From positions 1 through 23,415 of the forward strand of contig CABRIC010000031.1 of assembly GCA_902470905.1 (NCBI GenBank): a DNA stretch of 23,415 bases, in the 5' to 3' direction. The notes under the pieces were generated by a model that was not told where the DNA came from, did not search any database, and saw only the letters and a list, made by a program, of their open reading frames with translations. Both the position numbers and the translations under genes were made by a program. How positions within the stretch are numbered: position 1 is the first letter of the stretch; the number at the start of each line of letters is the position of its first letter. Below are positions 14,729 to 21,855 of the stretch, one piece after another. The DNA comes from an uncultured Collinsella sp. (GTDB taxonomy: Bacteria > Actinomycetota > Coriobacteriia > Coriobacteriales > Coriobacteriaceae).

Positions 14729-15226
14729 TTAGCGGTAGTTGGTGAACTGCAGCGGCTGGCCGTAGTCCTGGTCGCGCAGGAACTGGATCACGGTCTGCAA
14801 CGCGTCCTTCGAAGCAGAGGAAACACGCAGCTTGTCGGCCTCGATGGTCACCTTGACCTTGAGCTTTTGATCCTTGATGTCCTTGTTGATCTTCTTGGCG
14901 GTCGCCTGGTCGATACCCTCGACGATATGGCCGAGCACGCGCACGGTGCCGCCCGATGCCGCCTGCGGAGCATCCCACGAGACAGCCTTGAGGTCGATGC
15001 CGCGCTTGATGAGCTTGGAGCTCAGCACGTCGATAATCTGCTTGGAGACAAAGTCGGCCGGGGCGTTGATCGTAAAGAGCTTGTCGCCCTTCGAAAGCTC
15101 GATCGTGGCGCCGGAATCCTTAAGGTCATAGCGCTGGGAAATCTCGCGCGTGGTCTGCTGGAAGGCGTTGTCGACCTCTTGCATGTTGACCTCAGACACG
15201 ACGTCGAAGCTGGAATCTTTAGCCAT
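14729..15226 (-). CDS. yajQ: YajQ family nucleotide-binding protein
   Basis: The 165 residues match the UPF0234/YajQ family over its whole length: MAKDSSFDVVSEVNMQEVDNA at the N-terminus as reported for the family (FDVVSE and QEVDNA), ISQRYDLKDSGA near 29-40 and RDQDYGQPLQFTNYR at the end. The fold is two RNP-like domains. Some proteobacterial members bind cyclic di-GMP; the role in Gram-positive bacteria is unsettled. AAAGGA 6 bases before the ATG gives a good start. It sits between the RodZ-like gene (26 bases) and rimO (27 bases). Confidence 0.95.
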   Translation of the reverse strand: MAKDSSFDVVSEVNMQEVDNAFQQTTREISQRYDLKDSGATIELSKGDKLFTINAPADFVSKQIIDVLSSKLIKRGIDLKAVSWDAPQAASGGTVRVLGHIVEGIDQATAKKINKDIKDQKLKVKVTIEADKLRVSSASKDALQTVIQFLRDQDYGQPLQFTNYR

Positions 15227-15252
15227 GATGTTTCCTTTCGCGTACGAGCGGC

Positions 15253-16764
15253 CTAGTAGCTATCGTACGAATTGTCGGTAGAATCGGTGGGTGTCTGACC
15301 GTCAGTTGCGGTATCGGCGCCATCCGTGGACTGGGCATCGGTACCGTCGGTGGTATCGGTACCATCGGTGGTGTCGGTACCATCAGAACTTTCACCATTC
15401 TCGGAATCAGACGTCTCCTTCTTGGGAACGGTGATCGTCACACGCGCCACGCCCGAGGTCTTGGTATCGTAACGAACCTTTTCACCGTTCTTGGTAACGG
15501 TGACATCGGAAGGCTTGGACGTGGTGATCTCGATCGAAGACTCGGGCGTGTACTCCTGCTCAAAGGGGCCAGTCGCCTGGGCGCCATAGACCGACTTGCC
15601 GTCAACCTTGACCTCAATCCACGCGGTCTTTCCCTTGGCAACGGAGACTTTGACCTTCGTGACCTCGTTCTCTTCCTTCTTAGCCGTCGTCTTGGTGGCG
15701 TCCGAATCAGTCGACTCATCCGTCGCCTCATCGGTGTCTTCATCCTCGTCGACCGTTTCGGACTTCTTAGAAGACTTCTTGGTCGTCGTCTTGGTAGCAG
15801 CGGGCGTCTCGGGCGTGGTCTCGGGCGTCGAAGATGCGCAGCCGCGCAGAAGCACCACGATGAGCACAATCAGCAGCAACACCACGGCACCGATGCCGGC
15901 GTAGACGATACGCGGATCGAGCCCGTTGTTTTGAGGAGTACGGGATCCGCCGCGTCCACGACCGGAACTGCTGCGGCCGCCTCCCTGAGGCATACGACCG
16001 CGATTGCTATCGGAACGGCCGCGATAGCCGCCCTGGCCCTGAAGGCTGCGCTGACCCGAGCGGGGCGCAAGCTCACCGCGGCCTTGATAGCCACGCTGGC
16101 CCGAACGCGAAGCCGAAGAGCGCTGGCCATACGGCTGTGATTGAGAGCGAAGACGCGGCGTCACCTGCGTGGTATCGGCATCCGCATAGCCACCGCGAGA
16201 GCGTCCCATAGAGGCGCCACGGTAACCGCGATCGGAATAGCCGCCGTCGCCATAGCCGACACGAGGGTCACGCGCCACACCGCGGGCAGCGGGAAGTGCA
16301 CGGTCCTCGGGCATCGGCGTACTGCGGAACCGGTCACGCTGCGAGCGAATCTCCTCGCCCGAACCCGTCTCGGTAATATAACCGGCCTGTTGAGGACGCT
16401 GTCCATAGCGGGTCGAACGACCGCCCTGAACCATCAGGAAGCGCCCGTTATCGACCGAGGAGCGCGAATTGACGTAGCCGGCGGCGTCCTGAAAACGACC
16501 GCCCTGCTGGGACGTCTCGCGTTCGTATGCCATCAGGTCGTCAAAGTAGGCATTGACGACCTCGCGCGGATTGAGGCCCAAAAAGCGAGCATAGCTCGAA
16601 ATCATGCCCTGCGCATAGCCGCGCGGCGGCATCGAAGCAAAGTTACCGGTCTCGAAAAACTCGATGATCTGCGGCCTGATTTTGATGGTGTTGGCGACCT
16701 GCTGAATGGAAAGGCCCATTCGGCGACGCTGCTCGAGCAGCATGTCACCAAAGCGTGCAGCCAT
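15253..16764 (-). CDS. RodZ/YmfM-like transmembrane helix-turn-helix protein with long low-complexity regions
   Basis: The 503 residues contain an N-terminal RodZ-type helix-turn-helix (about 3-70: GDMLLEQRRRMGLSIQQVAN, then the PRGYAQGMISSYARFLGL segment), a roughly 200-residue linker rich in Arg, Gly, Gln and Ser (about 85-280), one transmembrane segment (about 286-307), a Thr/Lys/Asp/Glu-rich stretch, a DUF4115-like beta domain (about 369-447) and a C-terminal tail with repeated DGTDTT (461-476). RodZ links MreB filaments to the cell wall in rods. Here the helix-turn-helix domain probably also faces the cytoplasm. The Arg-Gly linker is much longer than in typical RodZ. The start overlaps the ftsK stop (TGATG). 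Confidence 0.88.
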   Translation of the reverse strand: MAARFGDMLLEQRRRMGLSIQQVANTIKIRPQIIEFFETGNFASMPPRGYAQGMISSYARFLGLNPREVVNAYFDDLMAYERETSQQGGRFQDAAGYVNSRSSVDNGRFLMVQGGRSTRYGQRPQQAGYITETGSGEEIRSQRDRFRSTPMPEDRALPAARGVARDPRVGYGDGGYSDRGYRGASMGRSRGGYADADTTQVTPRLRSQSQPYGQRSSASRSGQRGYQGRGELAPRSGQRSLQGQGGYRGRSDSNRGRMPQGGGRSSSGRGRGGSRTPQNNGLDPRIVYAGIGAVVLLLIVLIVVLLRGCASSTPETTPETPAATKTTTKKSSKKSETVDEDEDTDEATDESTDSDATKTTAKKEENEVTKVKVSVAKGKTAWIEVKVDGKSVYGAQATGPFEQEYTPESSIEITTSKPSDVTVTKNGEKVRYDTKTSGVARVTITVPKKETSDSENGESSDGTDTTDGTDTTDGTDAQSTDGADTATDGQTPTDSTDNSYDSY

Positions 16765-19544
16765 CAGAATCCTCCAAACTCACGATCTTCACGTGCCATC
16801 TCGGCGTCGACAGACTCCAGCGCGGCAAGCCCCTCCTCGTCCAACAGGACCTCGCGCGGCTTGGAACCGTCGGGCGGGCCGACGACACCCTTTTCTTCCA
16901 GCATATCCATAATACGCCCGGCACGCGCATAGCCAACCTTCAGACGACGTTGCAGGCCAGATGTGGAGCCAAGCTGCGATTCCACCACAATATGGGCGGC
17001 TTCCCAAATGAGCGGATCATCGTCTTGCGGCTCGGCGACTCCGGTGCGGACAATGCCGCCGCCACCCGCCATGGACATGGAAGCAGGCGCCACGGCAGAC
17101 AGGATCTCCTCGTGGTAGTCGGGCTCGCTCTGCGACTTGACGAACTCGACAATCTCGTTGATTTCGTCGTCCGAGACAAAGCAGCCCTGGATACGGCGGG
17201 GCTTGCCCCAGTCGACCTTGGAGAACAGCATGTCGCCCAAACCGGTGAGCTTTTCGGCACCCATCTGGTCGATGATGACGCGCGAGTCGATGCCCGTGGC
17301 GACGTTAAAGGCGATGCGGTTGGTGATGTTGGCCTTGATAAGGCCCGTCACCACGTTAGAGCTCGGGCGCTGCGTGGCCACGATAAGGTGGATACCGGCG
17401 GCACGGCCCAGCTGAGCAATACGCACGATCGAGGCCTCGACATCCTTACCGGCGACCATCATCAGGTCCGAGAGCTCGTCAATGATGATGACCAAGTAGG
17501 GCATCTTTTGCGGCGGGTTATCGTAATGCTCAAACTCGCCGGCGGCCTGCTTTTCGTTGTAGGTCGAGATCTTACGCACGTTAAGACGCTCGAAGACCTT
17601 CAGGCGACGCTCCATCTCGGACACGGCCCATTGCAGAGCGCTCGCGGCCTGCTTAGGCTCGGTCACCACGGGCACATAGAGATGCGGCAGGCCGTTATAG
17701 CCCGCAAGCTCGACGCGCTTGGGGTCGACCATGATCAGGCGAACGTCCTCGGGAAGGGCGCGCATGAGCAGGGTCGTGATGATGGAGTTGATCATCACCG
17801 ACTTACCGGAACCCGTGGTACCGGCAATCAACAGGTGGGGCATCTTAGCAAGGTCGGCGACAACCGGCGTGCCCTCGGCATCGCGGCCGATGGCGAGCTC
17901 GAGCGGACCGCCCTTCACATAGGGCAGCACGTCGCCCAGGTTGACGTTTTGGCGCTTGCGGTTGGGAATCTCAATACCCACGAGCGAGGTGCCGGGGATC
18001 GGGGCAAAGATACGCACCGACTGGGCAGCGAGCGAAAGCGCGATATCGTCCTCGAGGCTCGAAATCTTGCTCACGCGCTCGCCCTCACCAGGCTGCAGCT
18101 TAAAGGTCGTCACCGTGGGGCCGGCGATCCAGCCGACCACGCGGGCACTGCGGCCAAACTCAAGCAAGGTGGATTGCAGTGACTCAGCGGTCTGCTCCAA
18201 CTCCTTGTCCGAAGACGCGGCGGAAGCCGACTGCGGGTTGGCATGCAGGATTTCGAGCGGCGGAAGCTTGAGGCCGTCCTCTTCTTCGCCCTCGTTATCT
18301 GCGGCGCCACCGTCCGCTCCCCCATCGCTAGCCGCAGCCGATTCGACGGCACTCGAGGCAGGCGCATCGGCAACCTTGGGATGCTTCAAGAAGTCGGGAA
18401 TCTGAGGTGCTGCCGAGACAGGATTCACGGCAAACGGCGGCTCGGACTCGTCGATCTTATCGGGGTCGTCTTCCATCGAAAGCTGGCCTGTTACCTGGTC
18501 GCGCTTTGCATGGCGACGCGGCAGCAAAGTTGTCTTTGCGGTCTCAATCGGAGCCTCGTCGTCCCCGTCATCGCCCTCGGTAAGCTCAATCTCGCTATCG
18601 GACCAGGACGGGTCGGGCTCACTCGTATTGAGCTTAGGCGCAGCCTTGCCATTCTTGGCATGGCGGCGCGGCAGCAGCGTCGTCTTAGCGCGCTCGGCCT
18701 CCACGGCATCGGATACGTCGACAAACGGATCCTCGTCCTCGTCGTCATTGTCCAAAACCGGGTCCACATCGTTGCCCATGACCGTGGTCACGGCAGCATC
18801 GGAGCCCTTTTGACGAAGAATGCTCAGGTGCGGACGGGCAACGCCGGGCACCGACAGGGCTTCGTCGTCACCCCACGGACTCGCGTTAACATCGGCACGA
18901 CGGCGCTCGGCAAAATCGGCCGCGCGGTCGCGAGCAGAGCGCAAAACGCCGCCAACCGAAAAGCCGATGATGACCAAGCCCACGACGACAAGGCCCAACA
19001 GGACTACCATCGCGATAGGCTTACCCAGGGCATTCTGCAGCGCACTCGCAATAAACGCACCGATGTAGCCACCCGAGGCGGACAAATTTTGCGGCGTGAA
19101 CATAAGGTCACACGAGTCGCTCGTACCCGGCACCATCAGCGAAAGAATGGAGACGACGGCGATAAAGACCACGGCGCCGCCCGCAACAGAGCGCACGTTG
19201 AGCGGCGAGTCCTCGCCTAAAAAGAGCGTGGCGGCAAACAGCAAAATGACGATCGGCAGCACGTAGGCGCCCAGACCAAAGCCCAGGTGGTAGAAACCGG
19301 CAACCGCAGCCGTAACGGGAGCGGTCGCCGGCGAAATCACGGCAATGAAGGACGCAATCGCCAAAACGGCTATCACCACGCCGGCGATATCGCGGTTGGC
19401 CGAGGGCTCGACCAAGGGCTCAAAATCGTCAAAGTCCGCCTCGTGGCCCTTATTGGCACGCAGATGGGAACCGGCACCCTTAGCAGATGCCGGTTGGTTA
19501 TTGGCCTTATTGCCTTTGGCGTTTTGTGCAGATCCGCGCGCCAA
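16764..19544 (-). CDS. ftsK: DNA translocase FtsK/SpoIIIE
   Basis: FtsK pumps chromosomal DNA through the closing septum. The 926 residues comprise a basic N-terminus, about four membrane segments (51-75, 90-110, 120-138 and 177-200), an acidic linker (about 205-445), and the alpha/beta motor with Walker A GTTGSGKS (575-582) and Walker B VIIIDE (685-690). A C-terminal winged-helix gamma domain (WEAAHIVVESQLGSTSGLQR onward) reads orienting DNA sequences. The start is a TTG at 19544, with GGAGG 6 bases upstream and only one base after the rnj stop; no better ATG or GTG fits. The linker contains a 12-residue motif, AKTTLLPRRHAK, twice, exactly 50 residues apart (286-297 and 336-347). Confidence 0.97.
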   Translation of the reverse strand: MARGSAQNAKGNKANNQPASAKGAGSHLRANKGHEADFDDFEPLVEPSANRDIAGVVIAVLAIASFIAVISPATAPVTAAVAGFYHLGFGLGAYVLPIVILLFAATLFLGEDSPLNVRSVAGGAVVFIAVVSILSLMVPGTSDSCDLMFTPQNLSASGGYIGAFIASALQNALGKPIAMVVLLGLVVVGLVIIGFSVGGVLRSARDRAADFAERRRADVNASPWGDDEALSVPGVARPHLSILRQKGSDAAVTTVMGNDVDPVLDNDDEDEDPFVDVSDAVEAERAKTTLLPRRHAKNGKAAPKLNTSEPDPSWSDSEIELTEGDDGDDEAPIETAKTTLLPRRHAKRDQVTGQLSMEDDPDKIDESEPPFAVNPVSAAPQIPDFLKHPKVADAPASSAVESAAASDGGADGGAADNEGEEEDGLKLPPLEILHANPQSASAASSDKELEQTAESLQSTLLEFGRSARVVGWIAGPTVTTFKLQPGEGERVSKISSLEDDIALSLAAQSVRIFAPIPGTSLVGIEIPNRKRQNVNLGDVLPYVKGGPLELAIGRDAEGTPVVADLAKMPHLLIAGTTGSGKSVMINSIITTLLMRALPEDVRLIMVDPKRVELAGYNGLPHLYVPVVTEPKQAASALQWAVSEMERRLKVFERLNVRKISTYNEKQAAGEFEHYDNPPQKMPYLVIIIDELSDLMMVAGKDVEASIVRIAQLGRAAGIHLIVATQRPSSNVVTGLIKANITNRIAFNVATGIDSRVIIDQMGAEKLTGLGDMLFSKVDWGKPRRIQGCFVSDDEINEIVEFVKSQSEPDYHEEILSAVAPASMSMAGGGGIVRTGVAEPQDDDPLIWEAAHIVVESQLGSTSGLQRRLKVGYARAGRIMDMLEEKGVVGPPDGSKPREVLLDEEGLAALESVDAEMAREDREFGGF
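18504..18539 (-). repeat. Second copy of the AKTTLLPRRHAK motif in the FtsK linker
   Basis: These 36 bases encode residues 336-347 of FtsK and differ from the copy at 18654-18689 at 6 positions, all of them synonymous. Confidence 0.85.
18654..18689 (-). repeat. First copy of the AKTTLLPRRHAK motif in the FtsK linker
   Basis: These bases encode residues 286-297 of FtsK. The peptide is identical to residues 336-347 while the DNA has drifted, which points to selection on the peptide. Confidence 0.85.
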
Positions 19545-19545
19545 A

Positions 19546-21216
19546 CTAAACCTCCATGACGACCGGGATGATCATCGGACGGGTGCGCGTACGGCTCCAA
19601 ATAAAGTTGGAGAGCGAATCGCGCACGGCCTTGCGAATGGCATCGGAGCCGCTGCTCGTAAAGCTAAACTTGCCCTTCTCGATCGTCTTCATAATGGACG
19701 CGGAGGCATCCTCGGAGAACTGGTCGTCGATGGCAAACGAGACGCCGCGACCCGAGAACTCGATGGCCTCGATCTTCTTGTGCTTGAGCGAGACGATGGC
19801 AACAGCGGTAACCATACCGTCATTAGCGAGCTTCTGACGATCGCGCAAGACGATGGGGTCGGTATCGCCGATACGCAGGCCGTCGACGTAAACGACACCG
19901 GACTCGACGGGCGTACCGCGTTTGACGATACCGCCGCGCATCTCGAGCGTGTCGCCGTTATCGAGGATAAAGATATGATCGTCCTTGATGCCCATCTTGC
20001 GAGCCAGCTGGGCATGGGCGCGCAGATGCACGGCCTCACCGTGAACCGGCATAAAGTACGTGGGCTTGGCCATGGCCATCAGGAGCTTGAGCTCCTCCTG
20101 GCTACCGTGGCCCGAGACGTGGACAAGAGCGCGGTTCTTATCCCACACGTCGCAACCGAGCTTGGCCAGGCTGTTGACGACCTGCTGGACGGCTTTCTCA
20201 TTGCCGGGAACAGGAGTTGCCGAGAGGATAACGGTATCGCCCTCGTGGATGGAGAGCGTCTTGTGCTCTCCGTTGGCCATGCGGGACAGGGCCGACAGCG
20301 GCTCGCCCTGCGAACCGGTGCACATGACGACGATCTTGTCGTCGGGCAGGTTATCGATATCGAAGGCATCGATGATATCGGCATCGTCGATGTTGAGGTA
20401 GCCCAGCTCACGCGCCACGCGGGTGTTCGTGAGCATGGAGCGACCGGTCACAACGACCTTACGGCCGCACTTGCGGGCGGCATCGCAGATCTGCTGCAAA
20501 CGATGGATGTGGCTCGAGAACGACGCGACGAACACGCGACCCGGGGCGTTCTTGATGGCGTGCAGCAGGTTGGGTCCAACCTCGGCCTCGGACTTGGTAA
20601 AGCCGGGAACCGTTGCATTGGTGGAGTCGGACAGCAGCAGGTCGATGCCCTGCTTGGCAAAGCGGCTGATAGCGGCATAGTCGGGCGTGACGCCGTCGAT
20701 GGGCGTCTGGTCGAGCTTAAAGTCGCCGGTGTGCATAACGGTGCCCTGATTGGTGCGGATGAACACGCCCAGAGCGCCGGGGATGGAGTGCGTCATCGAG
20801 AAGAAGTCGAGCGAGATGCCGCCGAGGTTGACATGGCTGCCGCCCTTGACCTCGCGGAACTTGGGTGCGCGGATGCGGAACTCAGAAAGCTTGCCCTCGA
20901 TAAAGCCAAGCGTCAGCTTGCTCGAGAAGATGGGCACCTTATTGTTGAGGTCCTGCAGCAGATACGGAAGCGAACCGGTGTGGTCCTCGTGGCCGTGGGT
21001 GACGACGATACCGCGGAGCTTCTCCTCGTTCTCAAGAACGTAGGTGTAGTCAGGAAGCACCAGGTCGATACCGGGCTGGGAGTCGTCGGGGAACATGAGA
21101 CCGGCGTCGACGAGCACCATGTCGTCGCCACACTCGAAGACCGTCATGTTCTTGCCGATGCCGTCAAGGCCGCCGAGCGGAATGATCTTCAAGGGAGATG
21201 ATTTTTTAGCTGCCAT
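19546..21216 (-). CDS. rnj: Ribonuclease J
   Basis: RNase J is a metallo-beta-lactamase/beta-CASP enzyme with 5'-3' exo- and endonuclease activity that matures and degrades RNA. The 556 residues show the metal-binding HGHEDHTG (74-81), HSIPG and HTGDFKLD in the lactamase domain, the beta-CASP part with SSHIHRLQQI, and HVSGHGSQEE followed by MPVHGE near the C-terminal side. The ATG at 21216 is fixed by an in-frame TAA two codons upstream, yet the nearest Shine-Dalgarno (AAAGGA) is 14 bases away, so initiation is probably weak or regulated. ftsK begins one base after its stop. Upstream is a 639-base gap with two giant hairpin elements. Confidence 0.97.
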   Translation of the reverse strand: MAAKKSSPLKIIPLGGLDGIGKNMTVFECGDDMVLVDAGLMFPDDSQPGIDLVLPDYTYVLENEEKLRGIVVTHGHEDHTGSLPYLLQDLNNKVPIFSSKLTLGFIEGKLSEFRIRAPKFREVKGGSHVNLGGISLDFFSMTHSIPGALGVFIRTNQGTVMHTGDFKLDQTPIDGVTPDYAAISRFAKQGIDLLLSDSTNATVPGFTKSEAEVGPNLLHAIKNAPGRVFVASFSSHIHRLQQICDAARKCGRKVVVTGRSMLTNTRVARELGYLNIDDADIIDAFDIDNLPDDKIVVMCTGSQGEPLSALSRMANGEHKTLSIHEGDTVILSATPVPGNEKAVQQVVNSLAKLGCDVWDKNRALVHVSGHGSQEELKLLMAMAKPTYFMPVHGEAVHLRAHAQLARKMGIKDDHIFILDNGDTLEMRGGIVKRGTPVESGVVYVDGLRIGDTDPIVLRDRQKLANDGMVTAVAIVSLKHKKIEAIEFSGRGVSFAIDDQFSEDASASIMKTIEKGKFSFTSSGSDAIRKAVRDSLSNFIWSRTRTRPMIIPVVMEV

Positions 21217-21404
21217 AGGTTAGTGTGGTTTCCTTTCTTCGAAACGAGTCTGGAACAACCGACGGGGCGCTTCTGGCAAACCGACCGCCGGGAACGTACA
21301 AACATGCATCATAGAGTCGACGCAATAACCACAGTATGATACCCATTTGCACAACAACAGACCACCCATGCATCAAAGCCCCATCTGAACTGGTCCATCC
21401 CGCC
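21217..21404 (-). other. Leader/upstream region of rnj without a gene
   Basis: No coding region is seen. A 9-base word CATGCATCA occurs twice (near 21303 and 21368). Weak -10-like words (TATCAT, TATGAT on the minus strand) lack partners at -35, so no promoter is called. Together with the repeat elements that follow, this makes up the 639-base gap between rnj and pnp. Confidence 0.4.
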
Positions 21405-21537
21405 GGTTTCCCGTGGGGCGGGCACTGATGAAGTTTCCTGCTCTACAGTCCTGCTCACGACGGAGGCCACATTAAGTGGCCTCCTGTTCGTGCGGAACTC
21501 GCGATAAACTTCATCAGTGCCCGCCCCACGGGAAACC
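21405..21537 (-). repeat. Giant hairpin element A (inverted copy of element B)
   Basis: The arms 21405-21436 and 21506-21537 are perfectly complementary over 32 bp and enclose a 69-base loop. The 87-base core 21428-21514, bounded by ATGAAGTTT and AAACTTCAT, is the reverse complement of the core of element B at 77 of 87 positions. Inside, a 9-bp stem (GGAGGCCAC/GTGGCCTCC, loop TTAAT) stands on a lower 5-bp helix. Short apparent reading frames across it are by-products of the palindrome. It may be a structured RNA, or a mobile palindromic repeat. Confidence 0.9.
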
Positions 21538-21661
21538 TGCCAAAACAAGACAGGTTTATTTTGGTCGGTTTTATCTGGGAAAATGCTGCTGTGTCTATCT
21601 ACTGATCTGAAATCTGGCTACTGAATAGACTGTCTAACTCAATAGTGAGCGGCACTAACCA
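21538..21661. other. AT-richer spacer between the two hairpin elements
   Basis: These 124 bases hold no gene. On the plus strand AAACCTG and CAGGTTT (about 21532-21556) form a 7-bp hairpin followed by ATTTT, a weak terminator-like structure at the edge of element A. The word CTACTGA occurs twice, 19 bases apart. No promoter is convincing. Confidence 0.4.
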
Positions 21662-21810
21662 GCCCTTTTGCTTGCGCCCGGGAGGGGCGCATATGAAGTT
21701 TATCGCGAGTTCCGCACGCAAAGGAAAGCACTTAATGTGCTTTCCGTCTTGCGCAGGACTGTAGAGCAGGAAACTTCATATGCGGCCCTCCCGGGCGCAA
21801 GCAAAAGGGC
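21662..21810 (+). repeat. Giant hairpin element B
   Basis: The arms 21662-21701 and 21771-21810 are complementary over 40 bases with one mismatch and enclose a 69-base loop, the same length as in element A. The core 21693-21779 matches element A in opposite orientation. Its inner stem reads GGAAAGCAC/GTGCTTTCC around the same TTAAT loop, so three base pairs have been exchanged as pairs relative to A. The end of the right arm (GGGC) is also part of the pnp terminator stem. Confidence 0.9.
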
Positions 21811-21830
21811 AACCCCATTAGGAGTCGCCC
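21803..21830 (-). terminator. Intrinsic terminator of pnp
   Basis: On the minus strand GGGCGACTCC-TAAT-GGGGTTGCCC forms a 10-bp stem with two G-U pairs and is followed directly by TTTT. It begins 25 bases after the pnp stop codon. Its last bases and T-tract are shared with the outer arm of element B. Confidence 0.8.
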
Positions 21831-21855
21831 TTATTGAGCAGTGTATGTACGGCTG

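Noticed and set aside
15253..16764. Horizontal transfer of the RodZ-like gene because of its odd composition
   Set aside because: The low-complexity linker explains the composition. The gene overlaps ftsK by TGATG in a conserved neighbourhood.
16755..18182. Long plus-strand frame opposite ftsK, and another at 19345-21201 opposite rnj
   Set aside because: These are mirror frames of well-conserved genes with no recognisable domain or start signals.
21309..21548. Short open frames inside hairpin elements A and B that give similar peptides (EVYREFRT...TVEQETS)
   Set aside because: The similarity follows from the shared palindromic DNA core. The changes between copies preserve base pairing, not the peptide, and no Shine-Dalgarno supports translation.
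21405..21810. CRISPR array or tRNA/rRNA gene in the pnp-rnj gap
   Set aside because: There are only two copies, in opposite orientation, with no regular spacers and no tRNA or rRNA signatures.
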